Numbered from the stretch's first letter, positions 1-9,789 are shown. The stretch: 64,000 bases of DNA from Roseivirga echinicomitans (GCF_001592935.1 NZ_LRDB01000023.1:62001-126000); one strand, 5' to 3'. Numbers and translations are program-made. Notes: a model not told the origin generated them from the sequence alone.

Positions 1-794
1 GATCTAAATCGTTCAGTTGAGTTTTCAACAGCTTACGCATGTGAAGCATTTCTTCATCTACTTGCTCTGGCTCATCTAAAGACCCAGTTTCTAAGATCAT
101 GTTCTGATCAGAGAATAGCATGAAGTGTTGAATTAAGATATGGGCAGCACCCTTCAATGCGTTTTCAGGGTGGATAGAACCATCAGTTTGAATATCCAAA
201 ACCAACATTTCGTAGTCAGTTTTTTGTTCAACCCTTGTGTTTTCTACACTGAATTTAACATTTTTGATTGGCGTGTAAATAGCGTCAATTGGAATGTATC
301 CGAATAATTGCTCAGAAGGTCTGTTCTCTTCAGCAGGAACGTAACCTCTACCTTTATCGATAGAAAGCTCAATTTCGAACTTTACCGAACTATCAAGGTG
401 ACACACTACTTCATCAGGGTTAAGGATTTCGAAAGCACCAGTGAATTTTCCAATATCACCAGCAGCAAACTTATCTTGACCTTCAATGATTACAGTTACT
501 TTGTTATCAACAGTATCGGAGATTTTCTTAAAACGAACCTTCTTTAGGTTTAGAATGATTTCCGCTACGTCTTCCACAACACCCTCAATCGTTGAGAATT
601 CATGCAAAACGCCAGGGATTTTAATACCTGTGATAGCGTAACCTTCTAATGAAGAAAGAAGAATTCTTCTTAATGCATTACCGATTGTAACCCCGTATCC
701 TTTTTCGAGCGGCTTAAAAGTGAACAGACCGTGAAAGTCGTCCGCCTTCTCCATCACCACCTTTTCAGGGATTTGAAATGCGAGTATTGACATA
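1..794 (-). CDS. rpoA: RNA polymerase alpha subunit (partial)
   Basis: Alpha subunit of RNA polymerase; its dimer nucleates assembly of beta and beta'. The 264 codons present begin [11 protein letters not shown] and carry the N-terminal assembly domain, including the family segment [19 protein letters not shown] near residues 37-55. The window edge removes the C-terminal DNA/activator-contact domain, since the family is normally about 330 residues. The ATG lies 29 bases after the rpsD stop, so the gene is cotranscribed as the end of the alpha operon. Identification is firm; only the 3' end is missing. Confidence 0.97.
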
Positions 795-823
795 TGATTA
801 GATCGTTTAAGTTCTTAAATAGA

Positions 824-1429
824 TTATTTAGAGTAAAGCTCAACAATAAGCTGCTCATTGATTTTTTCAGGAATTTCGTCCCTCATAGGCAAAGCAATCA
901 TCTTACCGTTCATTTCAGTTTTATTCCACTCAATCCATGGATATTTCTGTGCTGAATTGTTAGCTAAACTATCAGTGATGGCCTCTACGGATTTAGATTT
1001 TTCTCTAACGCCTACTACATCACCTGGTTGTACCACATAAGATGGGATGTTCACTAATTCTCCATTCACAGTGATGTGCTTGTGAGATACTAGTTGTCTT
1101 GCTCCTCTTCTTGTTGGAGCAATACCCATTCTATATACAGTATTATCAAGTCTTGCCTCCAACATTTGAAGAAGGATTTCACCTGTAATACCTGATTTTC
1201 TTGATGCACGATCGAACGTGTTAGCAAACTGACGCTCTAATACACCATAAGTGTATTTCGCTTTTTGCTTCTCCATTAACTGGATTGCATATTCAGACTG
1301 CTTTTTTCTTCTACCTCTTCCGTGTTGCCCAGGAGGGTATGCTTTCTTTTGCAATGCTTTGCTATGACCAAAGATAGGATCGTTAAATCTTCTCGCAATT
1401 TTGGCCTTAGGACCTGTATATCTTGCCAT
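824..1429 (-). CDS. rpsD: 30S ribosomal protein S4
   Basis: Primary 16S rRNA-binding protein of the small subunit body, 201 aa, the normal length. The N-terminal S4 region ([15 protein letters not shown]) is followed by an S4 RNA-binding fold at about residues 91-155 containing [18 protein letters not shown]. The protein has no cysteine at all, so it is the zinc-free form. It lies 18 bases after rpsK and before rpoA, the usual alpha-operon place. In other bacteria S4 represses this operon; no leader structure was recognised here. Confidence 0.98.
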   Translation of the reverse strand: MARYTGPKAKIARRFNDPIFGHSKALQKKAYPPGQHGRGRRKKQSEYAIQLMEKQKAKYTYGVLERQFANTFDRASRKSGITGEILLQMLEARLDNTVYRMGIAPTRRGARQLVSHKHITVNGELVNIPSYVVQPGDVVGVREKSKSVEAITDSLANNSAQKYPWIEWNKTEMNGKMIALPMRDEIPEKINEQLIVELYSK

Positions 1430-1447
1430 TACTTTCTAATTTCTGGA

Positions 1448-1840
1448 TTAAACTCTTCTACGTTTCGGAGGACGACATCCGTTGTGTGGTAGTGGAGTAA
1501 CATCTTTAATCATTGTTACTTCGATACCAGTATTCTGGAGTGTTCTGATAGCAGACTCTCTTCCAGAGCCTGGTCCCTTAACAAATACCTCAACTTTTCT
1601 CAACCCCAAATCGTAGGCGGTTTGAGCGCAATTTTGGGCTGCCATTTGGGCTGCGTAAGGAGTGTTCTTTTTAGAACCCTTAAAACCCATTTTTCCAGCA
1701 GATGCCCAAGAAATCACTTGACCTTGTTGGTTAGTGATTGATATGATGATGTTATTGAAAGAAGCCTTAATGTGGGCTTGTCCAATAGCTTCAACCTGAA
1801 CTACTCGCTTTTTAGCTTTATCTTTTCTCTTCTGAGCCAT
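1448..1840 (-). CDS. rpsK: 30S ribosomal protein S11
   Basis: Small-subunit platform protein next to the mRNA exit path, 130 aa. Family landmarks are visible: [12 protein letters not shown] near residues 26-37, [14 protein letters not shown] in the middle third, and the C-terminal [18 protein letters not shown]. It lies between rpsM and rpsD in the alpha operon. The ATG is preceded by an A-rich stretch and not by a Shine-Dalgarno sequence. Confidence 0.98.
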   Translation of the reverse strand: MAQKRKDKAKKRVVQVEAIGQAHIKASFNNIIISITNQQGQVISWASAGKMGFKGSKKNTPYAAQMAAQNCAQTAYDLGLRKVEVFVKGPGSGRESAIRTLQNTGIEVTMIKDVTPLPHNGCRPPKRRRV

Positions 1841-1879
1841 TCTTCAAATATTTTCAGACCTGACGGCCGTTAATTCAAA

Positions 1880-2257
1880 TTACTTGGTTGCCTTTTTCTT
1901 GTTTGCAACAGTCTTTCTCTTACCTTTTCGGGTACGTGAGTTGTTTTTAGTGTGCTGACCACGAACAGGAAGACCCTTTCTATGTCTCATACCACGGTAA
2001 CAACCAATATCCATCAGACGCTTAATGCTCAATTGAACCTCTGATTTTAACACTCCTTCTACTTTGAACTCTTCACTGACGATGGTACGAATTGCTTTTT
2101 GCTCTTCGTCATCCAAATCACCAATTTTCTTGCTCACATCGATTCCGGCTTTACCTAAAATGTAAACAGCCGAGCTACGACCAATTCCGTAAATGTAGGT
2201 TAAACCTATCTCTGACCTTTTGTGGTCCGGAATATCTACTCCTGAAATTCTAGCCAT
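1880..2257 (-). CDS. rpsM: 30S ribosomal protein S13
   Basis: Head protein of the small subunit that contacts the large subunit and P-site tRNA, 125 aa. It starts [14 protein letters not shown] and has the family segment [15 protein letters not shown] followed by a basic C-terminal tail ending in a run of lysines. The start lies only 2 bases after the rpmJ stop, which suggests translational coupling. Confidence 0.98.
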   Translation of the reverse strand: MARISGVDIPDHKRSEIGLTYIYGIGRSSAVYILGKAGIDVSKKIGDLDDEEQKAIRTIVSEEFKVEGVLKSEVQLSIKRLMDIGCYRGMRHRKGLPVRGQHTKNNSRTRKGKRKTVANKKKATK

Positions 2258-2259
2258 AA

Positions 2260-2376
2260 TTACCCTTGTCTTTGTTTGAATCTAGGATTCTTTTTGTTTA
2301 TCACGTATAACTTTCCATTCCTACGGATCAGCTTACAATCAGCACTTCGCTTCTTGATAGATGCTTTCACTTTCAT
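2260..2376 (-). CDS. rpmJ: 50S ribosomal protein L36 (zinc-free form)
   Basis: A 38-aa protein read directly from the sequence: [14 protein letters not shown] at the start and NPRFKQRQG at the end. L36 sits near the peptidyl-transferase centre side of the 50S subunit. The classic form binds zinc through three Cys and one His. Here only Cys14 remains, with Ser, Asn and Arg at the other ligand positions, so zinc binding is not expected. It lies 6 bases after infA and 2 bases before rpsM. Confidence 0.95.
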   Translation of the reverse strand: MKVKASIKKRSADCKLIRRNGKLYVINKKNPRFKQRQG

Positions 2377-2382
2377 GATTTC

Positions 2383-2601
2383 TTATTTATATCTGTAAGT
2401 AATTCTTGCTTTGCTTAAGTCGTATGGCGACATCTCCATTTTCACCTTGTCACCTGGTAATATTCTGATATAGTGCATTCGCATTTTACCAGAAATATGA
2501 GCAGTAACGGTGTGTCCATTATCAAGTTCTACCCTAAACATTGCATTAGGCAATGCTTCTAGAATAGTACCATCCTGTTCAATAGATCCTTGTTTTGCCA
2601 T
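2383..2601 (-). CDS. infA: Translation initiation factor IF-1
   Basis: IF-1 binds the 30S A site during initiation. The 72-aa product is a single OB fold with the family signatures [16 protein letters not shown] and [17 protein letters not shown]. It begins 1 base after the map stop and precedes rpmJ, the order seen in many bacterial spc/alpha clusters. Confidence 0.98.
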   Translation of the reverse strand: MAKQGSIEQDGTILEALPNAMFRVELDNGHTVTAHISGKMRMHYIRILPGDKVKMEMSPYDLSKARITYRYK

Positions 2602-2602
2602 A

Positions 2603-3376
2603 CTAAAATTTAAAAACTTCTTCTATATACTTATGTGTTGTTAACACTTCTGTTCTATCCTTGAAAACTGCCACAGTATGTTCAAAATGAGCCGAAGGTT
2701 TTCTGTCTCTGGTCCTGATGGTCCAACCATCATTTTCCTGAACAATATTCCTTGTCCCTAAATTGACCATCGGCTCAATGGCTATTACCAAACCCTCCTG
2801 TAATTTAACTCCTCTACCACGTTTTCCGTAATTAGGAACCTCAGGTGATTCGTGTAAGTTCCTTCCTAAACCATGTCCGACAAGTTCTCTCACTACCGTG
2901 TAGCCCTTGTCTTCAACGTATTTTTGGATAGATGCGCTTACATCGCCTAACCGATTGCCATACTTGGCCTCTTCAATACCTATATACAACGACTCTTTCG
3001 TTGCTTTAAGCAGTGCTAATGTCTCTGGGGAAACTTCTCCTACGGGGTAAGTATAAGCGGAATCGCTATGAAAACCTTTGTAGAAGACTCCACAATCTAT
3101 AGAGATTATATCACCGTCTTTCAATTCGTATTCTCCTGGAAAACCGTGAACTACATTTTCGTTCACTGAAATACACAGGGTAGAAGGAAATCCATTGTAG
3201 CCTTTGAACGATGCCTTTGCATCATGATCGCGAATGTATTCTTCTGCAATCTTATCAAGGTCAGCGGTTCTAACACCTACCTTAACCCTTTTAGCTACTT
3301 CTCCGTGAGCCCTGCCAAGAATATCGGCACTCTCTCGAATTATTTGAATCTCCTCTTCAGTTTTGTAATTAATCAT
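2603..3376 (-). CDS. map: Methionine aminopeptidase, type I
   Basis: Cytosolic metalloprotease that removes the initiator methionine from new proteins. The 257-aa protein has the pita-bread fold residues: the two metal-binding aspartates in SIDCGVF and FHSDSAY, His in [13 protein letters not shown], and glutamates in AIEPMVN and FEHTVAV. It has no N-terminal zinc or SH3 extension, so it is the short bacterial type I. It starts 1 base after secY ends, which implies coupled expression. Confidence 0.97.
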   Translation of the reverse strand: MINYKTEEEIQIIRESADILGRAHGEVAKRVKVGVRTADLDKIAEEYIRDHDAKASFKGYNGFPSTLCISVNENVVHGFPGEYELKDGDIISIDCGVFYKGFHSDSAYTYPVGEVSPETLALLKATKESLYIGIEEAKYGNRLGDVSASIQKYVEDKGYTVVRELVGHGLGRNLHESPEVPNYGKRGRGVKLQEGLVIAIEPMVNLGTRNIVQENDGWTIRTRDRKPSAHFEHTVAVFKDRTEVLTTHKYIEEVFKF

Positions 3377-3377
3377 A

Positions 3378-4706
3378 TTACGCTACAGCTACGTTCTGAG
3401 ATCGGCCACGCATCTTGCCTGACTTCATCATTCCTTCGTAGTGTCGCATCAACAAATAGCTTTCTATTTGTTGTAAAGTATCCAAAATCACACCCACCAT
3501 AATCAATAGTGAAGTACCTCCGTAGAAATAAGCGAATTGCTGTCCTACACCTGCATTGTATGCGAAGGTTGGAAGAATTGCGATTATCGCCAAGAATATT
3601 GATCCTGGAAGGGTAATTCTATCTAATACATCTCCAATAAAATCAGATGTTGGTCTACCCGGCTTAATCCCTGGAATAAAACCACCACTTCTTTTAAGGT
3701 CATCCGCCATATTCGATGGATTAACCGTAATGGCAGTGTAAAAGAATGTAAATGCTATAATTAACAAGGCGAACGTCAAGTTGTATTGCCATGAGTATGG
3801 GTTGCTAAAGGCTGTCCCAATTGAGTTGGCAATATCACTACTATCTGCCCAGATACCTGACAATAAGCTTGGCAGAATCATTAAGGCTTGAGCAAAAATG
3901 ATTGGCATAACACCAGATGCATTCACCTTTAAAGGTATGAACTGACGTTGACCTCCGTAGACTTTACCACCAACTACTTGCTTCGCATACTGCACCGGAA
4001 TTCTTCTGGTTGCTTGAACCAAAGCCACAGTAACAATTACAACAAAGAACAAGACGATCAACTCAATCACAGAGAACAATGCCTTTCCGATGCCATTTGT
4101 AGTCACAAACTCCATCCAAGCTGCTCCAGGCAAACTTGAAATGATACCGATCATGATCAGCATGGAAATACCATTACCAATTCCTTTATCAGTAATTTTC
4201 TCTCCTAACCACATACAGAACATTGTACCGGCAGTTAACAAGATCATTGAACTGATCATGAAAAGTGATGGGTCAATGCTAGGTAAAACAGCATCTTGAG
4301 AGATAATAGTTGCCTTGATGTATCCAAAGCTTTGTGCTAGAGTTACTAGAATAGTTAATACCCTAGTGATCTGAGTAAGTTTCTTTCTACCAGATTCTCC
4401 CTCCTTCTGCATTTTCTGGAAGCTTGGCACAGCCACAGTCATCAATTGAATTACAATTGAAGCTGATATATAAGGCATGATACCTAAACCGAAGATAGAT
4501 GCTCTACTAAATGAACCACCCAACAATGAATTCAGGATACCAAATATCCCTCCAGCGTCATCGGTTAATTTAGCTACGTCTACACCAGGTAAAACGACAA
4601 AAGATCCAAGTCTGAAAACGATCAAGAACCCCAGCGTAGCTAGGATCCTATTTCTCAATTCCTCAATGGAATAAATATTTCGTATGGTAGTAAAAAACTT
4701 CTTCAT
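3378..4706 (-). CDS. secY: Preprotein translocase subunit SecY
   Basis: Channel subunit of the Sec translocon in the inner membrane, 442 aa, with about ten hydrophobic helices. Conserved segments include RLGSFVVLPGVD near the N-terminus (plug/TM1 region), RRIPVQYAKQVVGG in the cytosolic loop that contacts the ribosome or SecA, and KRSGGFIPGIKPGRPTSDF. SecE is encoded separately at 28827-29021. It lies between rplO and map in the spc operon. Confidence 0.98.
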   Translation of the reverse strand: MKKFFTTIRNIYSIEELRNRILATLGFLIVFRLGSFVVLPGVDVAKLTDDAGGIFGILNSLLGGSFSRASIFGLGIMPYISASIVIQLMTVAVPSFQKMQKEGESGRKKLTQITRVLTILVTLAQSFGYIKATIISQDAVLPSIDPSLFMISSMILLTAGTMFCMWLGEKITDKGIGNGISMLIMIGIISSLPGAAWMEFVTTNGIGKALFSVIELIVLFFVVIVTVALVQATRRIPVQYAKQVVGGKVYGGQRQFIPLKVNASGVMPIIFAQALMILPSLLSGIWADSSDIANSIGTAFSNPYSWQYNLTFALLIIAFTFFYTAITVNPSNMADDLKRSGGFIPGIKPGRPTSDFIGDVLDRITLPGSIFLAIIAILPTFAYNAGVGQQFAYFYGGTSLLIMVGVILDTLQQIESYLLMRHYEGMMKSGKMRGRSQNVAVA

Positions 4707-4710
4707 GTTA

Positions 4711-5157
4711 TTAAAGCTTTGTAACGGTTCCGCCTAATTTTTCGATTGCTGCTTGAGCAGAACTAGAAAATTTATGGGCCGATACATTCACTTTAGAGGT
4801 TAATTCGCCTCTACCTAAAATCTTAACTAGATCATTTTTTTGAGCAAAACCATTTTCCATCAAAGTATTGAAGTCAATGGTGTCGGTATTCAATTTGGTT
4901 GCTAATTCCTGAAGCGAATCAAGGTTTAATGCCTTGTACTCAACTCTGTTAGGACTAGTAAAGCCAAACTTAGGCACACGTCTTTGTAGTGGCATTTGAC
5001 CACCTTCAAAACCGCCTTTGCTTTTATAACCAGATCTAGATTTTGCTCCGTTGTGACCACGTGTAGCAGTACCACCACGACCAGAACCTGTACCTCTAGC
5101 TATTCTCTTTCTATTTTTCGTAGAACCTTCTGCAGGTTTTAAACTATTCAAATCCAT
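4711..5157 (-). CDS. rplO: 50S ribosomal protein L15
   Basis: Late-assembly large-subunit protein, 148 aa. The glycine- and arginine-rich N-terminal extension (RIARGTGSGRGGTATRGHNG, about residues 18-37) threads into 23S rRNA. The globular part contains EGGQMPLQRRVPKFGF. It starts 1 base after rpmD ends and lies 4 bases before secY, the usual rpmD-rplO-secY order. Confidence 0.98.
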   Translation of the reverse strand: MDLNSLKPAEGSTKNRKRIARGTGSGRGGTATRGHNGAKSRSGYKSKGGFEGGQMPLQRRVPKFGFTSPNRVEYKALNLDSLQELATKLNTDTIDFNTLMENGFAQKNDLVKILGRGELTSKVNVSAHKFSSSAQAAIEKLGGTVTKL

Positions 5158-5158
5158 C

Positions 5159-5338
5159 TTACAGTTCCTTTACAGATACTAAATGATTTACCTTATTAAT
5201 CATACCAGCAATAGATGCAGTCAATTCTACTTCTACTGTTCTGTTGATTTTACCCAAGCCTAAAGCCTGAATTGTTCTTTTTTGTCTTTCAGGTCTGTCG
5301 ATCGTGCTCTTAACCTGTGTAATTTGAACTTTTGCCAT
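5159..5338 (-). CDS. rpmD: 50S ribosomal protein L30
   Basis: A 59-aa protein that starts [20 protein letters not shown] and contains the family core [16 protein letters not shown]. The length matches bacterial L30. It is identified by translating the 180 bases between rpsE and rplO; it is flanked by 5 bases to rpsE and 1 base to rplO. Confidence 0.96.
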   Translation of the reverse strand: MAKVQITQVKSTIDRPERQKRTIQALGLGKINRTVEVELTASIAGMINKVNHLVSVKEL

Positions 5339-5343
5339 TCCTA

Positions 5344-5862
5344 TTATCCGTTAAAAACTTTAGACATTGTAACACCTCTTTGCTCAGCAACTGTATAAGC
5401 ATCTCTCATGCTCAAAAGAGCATCGAATGTAGCTTTTACTACGTTGTGAGGGTTAGAAGAACCTTTAGACTTAGCCAAAACATTATGGTAACCAGCACTT
5501 TCAAATACTGCTCGCATCGCACCACCTGCAATCACACCTGTACCTTCAGCAGCTGGCTTCACTAATACAAAGCCTCCACCAAATTTACCGATTGATTCAT
5601 GAGGCACAGTACCTTTCAACAAAGGAACTTTCACCAAGTTCTTTTTTGCATCATCAATACCTTTAGTTATTGCGTCAGTAACTTCGTTGGCCTTTCCTAA
5701 ACCGTATCCAACAACACCATTTCCGTCACCCACTACTACGATTGCAGAGAAACTAAATCTTCTACCACCTTTAACTACCTTAGCCACACGCTTGATCGCA
5801 ACTACCTTTTCTTTAAGGTCGATCTCACTTGCTTTTACTGATTTTATATTTTTCTGTGACAT
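5344..5862 (-). CDS. rpsE: 30S ribosomal protein S5
   Basis: Small-subunit protein at the mRNA entry channel that affects decoding accuracy, 172 aa. The N-terminal double-stranded RNA-binding-like domain contains [20 protein letters not shown] (about residues 26-45) and [11 protein letters not shown]. The C-terminal domain contains [13 protein letters not shown], the loop where spectinomycin-resistance changes map in other bacteria. It lies 5 bases after rplR. Confidence 0.98.
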   Translation of the reverse strand: MSQKNIKSVKASEIDLKEKVVAIKRVAKVVKGGRRFSFSAIVVVGDGNGVVGYGLGKANEVTDAITKGIDDAKKNLVKVPLLKGTVPHESIGKFGGGFVLVKPAAEGTGVIAGGAMRAVFESAGYHNVLAKSKGSSNPHNVVKATFDALLSMRDAYTVAEQRGVTMSKVFNG

Positions 5863-5867
5863 CCTGA

Positions 5868-6215
5868 TTAAAATTTAAGACCGCCTTCTCTAGCTCCTTC
5901 AGCCAATGCTTGTACTTTACCGTGGTATACATAACCATTACGGTCAAAAACCACACTGGTAATACCTTCTGCTATTGCCTTTTCAGCCAATTTTTTACCA
6001 ACTTCTTTAGATAGCTCTACGTTGGTGTTTTTCTTCTTACTATCAAACTCAATAGAAGAAGCTGATACTAGCGTATGCCCGTTTGAATCATCAATAATTT
6101 GGGCAGATATACGTGAATTACTTTTGAAAACTGAAATTCTCGGTCTTTCGGAAGTTCCAGAAATCTTATTTCTAATTCCTCTTTTTATTCTTAGTCTACT
6201 TTTACTAACAGCCAT
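5868..6215 (-). CDS. rplR: 50S ribosomal protein L18
   Basis: 5S rRNA-binding protein of the central protuberance, 115 aa. It has the basic N-terminus [20 protein letters not shown], the core [16 protein letters not shown] and the C-terminal [21 protein letters not shown] typical of the family. It lies between rplF and rpsE. Confidence 0.98.
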   Translation of the reverse strand: MAVSKSRLRIKRGIRNKISGTSERPRISVFKSNSRISAQIIDDSNGHTLVSASSIEFDSKKKNTNVELSKEVGKKLAEKAIAEGITSVVFDRNGYVYHGKVQALAEGAREGGLKF

Positions 6216-6223
6216 GATTACTC

Positions 6224-6778
6224 TTATTTAGAAGCAGTTTTACCAGCTTTTCTTCTGATTACCTCACCAACGAACTTGATACCTTTACCTTTATAAGGTT
6301 CTGATTTTCTCAACGACTTAATCTTAGCAGCCACTTGTCCAATCAATTCTTTATCAATTCCTTCTAGAGAAACTGTAGGATTCTTTCCTTTCAACATTTC
6401 AGCGCTAGCTTTAATCTCTTCTGGAACAGCAACAAAGATATTATGTGAGTAACCAAGGCTCAATTCCAACACGTTATTGCTAACAGTTGCTTTGTAACCT
6501 ACACCTACTAATTCTAAATCTTTCTTGTAACCTTCATTTACACCAACAACCATGTTGCTGATCAATGAGCGGTACAAACCGTGTAATGATTTGTGCCTTT
6601 TTTGTTCAGTAGGCCTTTCAACCGTAAGAACAGCACCTTCAACGGTTACTTTTATATCAGGATTTACTGCCTGTTTCAGCTCTCCTTTAGGTCCTTTAAC
6701 AGTAACCACGTTATCCGCAGTTACGTCTACAGATACTCCTTGAGGTAGATCAATCGGTTTCTTACCAATTCTTGACAT
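6224..6778 (-). CDS. rplF: 50S ribosomal protein L6
   Basis: Large-subunit protein near the factor-binding site, 184 aa, with two repeated L6 folds. It starts MSRIGKKPIDLPQGV; the C-terminal half has ELIGQVAAKIKSLRKSEPYK and KGIKFVGEVIRRKAGKT, the 23S rRNA-binding signature. It lies 11 bases after rpsH. Confidence 0.98.
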   Translation of the reverse strand: MSRIGKKPIDLPQGVSVDVTADNVVTVKGPKGELKQAVNPDIKVTVEGAVLTVERPTEQKRHKSLHGLYRSLISNMVVGVNEGYKKDLELVGVGYKATVSNNVLELSLGYSHNIFVAVPEEIKASAEMLKGKNPTVSLEGIDKELIGQVAAKIKSLRKSEPYKGKGIKFVGEVIRRKAGKTASK

Positions 6779-6789
6779 CTCTTCTTATC

Positions 6790-7185
6790 TTAGTATACGT
6801 GACATAAAACTTCACCACCGATATGAAGATTTCTCGCTTCTTTATCGGTCATAATTCCCTTTGATGTAGAGATGATAGCTATACCTAAGCCGTTTAAAAC
6901 TCTAGGTAATTCCTCCGCACCAACATATTTTCTTAAGCCTGGCTTACTCACTCTGAGTAATTTTTCTATGGCTGGCTTCTTAGAAACTTTATTGTATTTA
7001 AGAGCGATTTTGATATTGCCCTGTGGACCTTCTGCCTCGAACTTATAGTTCAAGATATATCCTTTCTCGTGCAATACACTCGTGAGCTGCTTCTTTAAGT
7101 TAGAAGCAGGAATGTCTACAACTCTATGCTTAGCCTTAATGGCATTTCGCAATCGTGTTAAATAATCTGCTATTGGATCAGTCAT
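6790..7185 (-). CDS. rpsH: 30S ribosomal protein S8
   Basis: Primary 16S rRNA-binding protein, 131 aa from the ATG at 7185 (MTDPIADYLTRLRNAIKA). The C-terminal GLGIAIISTSKGIMTDKEAR is the family signature. The reading frame stays open upstream to 7245, but those 20 codons are not S8-like and fall in a structured spacer, so they are excluded. In E. coli S8 represses the spc operon. Here it is the first gene after a 153-base gap that holds a promoter and a hairpin. Confidence 0.97.
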   Translation of the reverse strand: MTDPIADYLTRLRNAIKAKHRVVDIPASNLKKQLTSVLHEKGYILNYKFEAEGPQGNIKIALKYNKVSKKPAIEKLLRVSKPGLRKYVGAEELPRVLNGLGIAIISTSKGIMTDKEARNLHIGGEVLCHVY

Positions 7186-7271
7186 TGTTATTTGTTTATG
7201 ACGGCTCGATTTTTCAAAACTCCGTCTCCAACCTGGCGATATCACCCAGAATTGGCATTCTATTTAAAATT

Positions 7272-7328
7272 AATACCCCCCGACCTGAATCGGCCTGCAA
7301 AGGTATTGAAAATATTGTATTAGCGAAA
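7272..7328 (-). promoter_or_regulatory. Internal spc promoter and leader hairpin before rpsH
   Basis: The 153-base rpsN-rpsH gap is the largest inside the long ribosomal cluster. On the minus strand it reads TTTC (7325-7328), 19 bases, then TACCTTTG (7298-7305). This matches the Bacteroidota promoter TTTG-N19-TAnnTTTG with one mismatch. Just downstream lies a nested inverted repeat: AATACC/GGTATT outer arms (7272-7277 with 7302-7307) and CCGA/TCGG inner arms (7280-7283 with 7290-7293). The inner hairpin would sit at the very 5' end of a transcript. Promoter function and any role in control by S8 are inference. Confidence 0.6.
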
Positions 7329-7338
7329 TAAAAAAAGC

Positions 7339-7608
7339 TTACCAGCTTGATTTTGTTACTCCAGGGATTTTACCCGCTGAAGCCATTTCTCTAAAAGTTA
7401 CACGAGAAATACCAAATTTCCTCATATATCCTTTAGGACGACCAGTTAGTTTACATCTGTTGTGCAATCTTACAGGTGATGAATTTCTAGGTAGTTTATC
7501 TAAACCTTCCCAGTCACCAGCAGCTTTTAAATCAGCTCTTTTTTGAGCGAACTTAGCAACAAGACGTTCTCTTTTTCTTTCTCTAGCTTTTATCGATTCT
7601 CTAGCCAT
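7339..7608 (-). CDS. rpsN: 30S ribosomal protein S14 (zinc-free long form)
   Basis: Head protein of the 30S subunit, 89 aa, the long zinc-independent form. It starts [16 protein letters not shown] and ends with the family signature [19 protein letters not shown] followed by [18 protein letters not shown]. Only one cysteine is present, so there is no zinc ribbon. It lies 4 bases after rplE and is the last gene before the internal spacer. Confidence 0.97.
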   Translation of the reverse strand: MARESIKARERKRERLVAKFAQKRADLKAAGDWEGLDKLPRNSSPVRLHNRCKLTGRPKGYMRKFGISRVTFREMASAGKIPGVTKSSW

Positions 7609-7612
7609 AGTA

Positions 7613-8167
7613 TTATTTTTTACCAGTTGAGAAAGGCATTCCGAATGCTTTCAACAACTCGAATGCTTCCTCATCAGAATTTGCGGTGGTAACAATAGTG
7701 ATATCCATACCAGTGATTTTATTCACTTTGTCAATGGAAATTTCAGGGAAAATGATTTGTTCTTTAACTCCGAGGGTATAATTACCTCTTCCATCAAATC
7801 CTTTGTCTTTTACACCTTTAAAATCTCTTACACGTGGTAAAGCGATACTCAAAAGTCTATCAAGGAATTCGTACATTTTCTCACCCCTTAAAGTTACGCG
7901 AGCACCAATAGGCATTCCCTCTCTTAACTTAAAGTTTGAAATCGAATTCTTAGCAATTGTAGCAACAGCTTTCTGACCAGTAATGGTAGTAAGTTCTTCT
8001 ACTCCTACGTCAACTAATTTTTTGTCTGCTACTGCAGCACCTATACCTTTGTTGATCACTATTTTAGTGATCTTAGGCACCTGCATTACTGAAGTGTATT
8101 CAAACCTCTTCACCATTGCAGGAGTTATATCATTGATATAAGTATCTTTTAATCTAGGATTAGCCAT
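7613..8167 (-). CDS. rplE: 50S ribosomal protein L5
   Basis: 5S rRNA-binding protein that bridges to S13, 184 aa. It begins [20 protein letters not shown]; family segments include [30 protein letters not shown] and [19 protein letters not shown]. It sits in the normal rplX-rplE-rpsN order. Confidence 0.98.
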   Translation of the reverse strand: MANPRLKDTYINDITPAMVKRFEYTSVMQVPKITKIVINKGIGAAVADKKLVDVGVEELTTITGQKAVATIAKNSISNFKLREGMPIGARVTLRGEKMYEFLDRLLSIALPRVRDFKGVKDKGFDGRGNYTLGVKEQIIFPEISIDKVNKITGMDITIVTTANSDEEAFELLKAFGMPFSTGKK

Positions 8168-8172
8168 TCTAA

Positions 8173-8505
8173 TTAATTTGACTTAGTCTTAAAATACCTT
8201 TCTAATTTCCCTTCGCTATTCACTTTCTTACCTGTTCTAGCAAACTCTCCTGATGCAGGATCCTTAACCATAAGGTTTGATACGTGAATTGGAGCTTCTG
8301 TCTTCTCTATACCACCGTTAGGGTTAGTAGCGGAAGGTTTTGTGTGTTTCGACACAATATTAACACCTTCAACAATTGCTCTTTGTTTTGCGATGAAAAC
8401 CTCGAGGACTTGTCCTTCTTTACCTTTTGAGTTTCCAGAAAGTACTTTAACAGTATCTCCTTTTCTCAAATGCAGTTTTTGCTGCTTGTTTTTCTTTCTT
8501 TCCAT
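8173..8505 (-). CDS. rplX: 50S ribosomal protein L24
   Basis: Assembly-initiator protein near the exit tunnel, 110 aa. A KOW motif occupies the N-terminal part ([20 protein letters not shown], about residues 13-32). [15 protein letters not shown] and ETEAP-like segments follow as expected for L24. It lies 3 bases after rplN and 5 bases before rplE. Confidence 0.98.
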   Translation of the reverse strand: MERKKNKQQKLHLRKGDTVKVLSGNSKGKEGQVLEVFIAKQRAIVEGVNIVSKHTKPSATNPNGGIEKTEAPIHVSNLMVKDPASGEFARTGKKVNSEGKLERYFKTKSN

Positions 8506-8508
8506 TGC

Positions 8509-8877
8509 TTATAATACTTCTGGTGCCAATGAAACAATTTTCATGAATTGCTTTTCACGCAATTCTCTAGCCACCGGGCCAAACATACGAGTACCTCTTG
8601 GTTCATCGTTCTGGTTCAGTAATACAGCAGCGTTATCTTCAAATCTGATATAAGAACCATCTTTCCTTCTTACGGCTTTCTTGGTTCTAACGATTACTGC
8701 TTTTGTAACAGTACCTTTTTTCAAATTGCTTGAAGAGTGGGCAGCTTTCACAGAGACCACAATTTTATCGCCAACAGTAGCGAATTTCTTTTTAGTACCG
8801 CCTAATACGCGAATACATAGAACTTCTTTTGCTCCACTGTTATCTGCAACGTTCAATCTTGATTCTTGCCTGATCAT
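8509..8877 (-). CDS. rplN: 50S ribosomal protein L14
   Basis: Intersubunit-bridge protein, 122 aa, the universal length. It starts [20 protein letters not shown] and contains [16 protein letters not shown] and [20 protein letters not shown]. It is placed between rpsQ and rplX with 2- and 3-base spacers. Confidence 0.99.
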   Translation of the reverse strand: MIRQESRLNVADNSGAKEVLCIRVLGGTKKKFATVGDKIVVSVKAAHSSSNLKKGTVTKAVIVRTKKAVRRKDGSYIRFEDNAAVLLNQNDEPRGTRMFGPVARELREKQFMKIVSLAPEVL

Positions 8878-8879
8878 GG

Positions 8880-9137
8880 TTACTTAGCTCTTTCAATAAT
8901 TTCTACTAATCTCCAACGCTTATTCTTACTCAGCGGACGAGTTTCCATGATTTTAACAGTATCACCGATACCACAATCATTAGTTTCGTCATGAGCAGAA
9001 AATTTGGTAGTTTTCTTAACAAACTTACCGTAGATCGGGTGCTTTTCCTTACGTAACACAGCCACAGTAATGGTTTTTTCCATTTTGTTGCTTGTCACAA
9101 TCCCGATTCTTTCTTTTCTAAGATTTCTGGTCTCCAT
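8880..9137 (-). CDS. rpsQ: 30S ribosomal protein S17
   Basis: Primary 16S rRNA-binding protein, 85 aa, an OB fold. Landmarks are [20 protein letters not shown] at residues 8-27 and [20 protein letters not shown] in the C-terminal third. It follows rpmC by 7 bases. Confidence 0.98.
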   Translation of the reverse strand: METRNLRKERIGIVTSNKMEKTITVAVLRKEKHPIYGKFVKKTTKFSAHDETNDCGIGDTVKIMETRPLSKNKRWRLVEIIERAK

Positions 9138-9144
9138 GCGTATC

Positions 9145-9339
9145 TTAATTTGCGAGTTCTTTAGCTCTCAACTCAGTTTTTAGTCTAGCTATCAACTTTC
9201 TAGAATCCTTGATTTTCATCGGGTTTTCTATTGGAGAGATGGCTTGGGCAAATTTCAATTTGCCAATGTTATCTGTCTCGGCCTTAATTCTTTCTGTCAA
9301 TTCCTCAACAGTAAGTGCTTTGATCTCTTGATTTTTCAT
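9145..9339 (-). CDS. rpmC: 50S ribosomal protein L29
   Basis: Small helical-hairpin protein near the tunnel exit, 64 aa. [17 protein letters not shown] at the start and [19 protein letters not shown] near the end fit the family. It lies 2 bases after rplP and before rpsQ, as in most bacteria. Confidence 0.97.
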   Translation of the reverse strand: MKNQEIKALTVEELTERIKAETDNIGKLKFAQAISPIENPMKIKDSRKLIARLKTELRAKELAN

Positions 9340-9341
9340 AA

Positions 9342-9761
9342 CTATCCAACGTAATCTCTACGTACAACAAACTTTGTCGACATGGGTAGCTTTTGGGCTG
9401 CCAATCTCAACGATTCTTTTGCCAGTTCTTGGCTTACTCCACCAGATTCGAAAAGAATAGTGCCAGGTCTAACGCAAGCTACCCAATATGAAGGTGCTCC
9501 CTTACCTTTACCCATCCTTACCTCAGCAGGCTTACTCGTGATTGGTTTGTCTGGAAAAATTCTAATCCAAACTTGACCTTCCCTTTTCATAGCTCTGGTC
9601 ATGGCAATACGTGCAGCTTCTATCTGACGTGCTGTGATCCATCCAGCTTCTAATGATTTTATACCAAATGTTCCAAAAGCCAGACTGTGACCGCGACCCG
9701 CAAGTCCCTTCACACGGCCTTTTTGCATTTTTCTAAATTTGGTTCTCTTTGGTTGTAACAT
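9342..9761 (-). CDS. rplP: 50S ribosomal protein L16
   Basis: Large-subunit protein near the A-site tRNA, 139 aa. It starts [16 protein letters not shown] and contains [19 protein letters not shown] and [20 protein letters not shown]. It is separated from rpsC by 28 bases, a relatively wide gap in this cluster, in which nothing further was recognised. Confidence 0.98.
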   Translation of the reverse strand: MLQPKRTKFRKMQKGRVKGLAGRGHSLAFGTFGIKSLEAGWITARQIEAARIAMTRAMKREGQVWIRIFPDKPITSKPAEVRMGKGKGAPSYWVACVRPGTILFESGGVSQELAKESLRLAAQKLPMSTKFVVRRDYVG

Positions 9762-9789
9762 CGTTGTAATCTTTTAACAGGTGATGTGA

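Noticed and set aside
7186-7245. Upstream extension of rpsH by 20 codons
   Set aside because: The extra residues are unlike S8 and lie in a spacer with a promoter and hairpin; S8 homologues begin MTDPIADYL.
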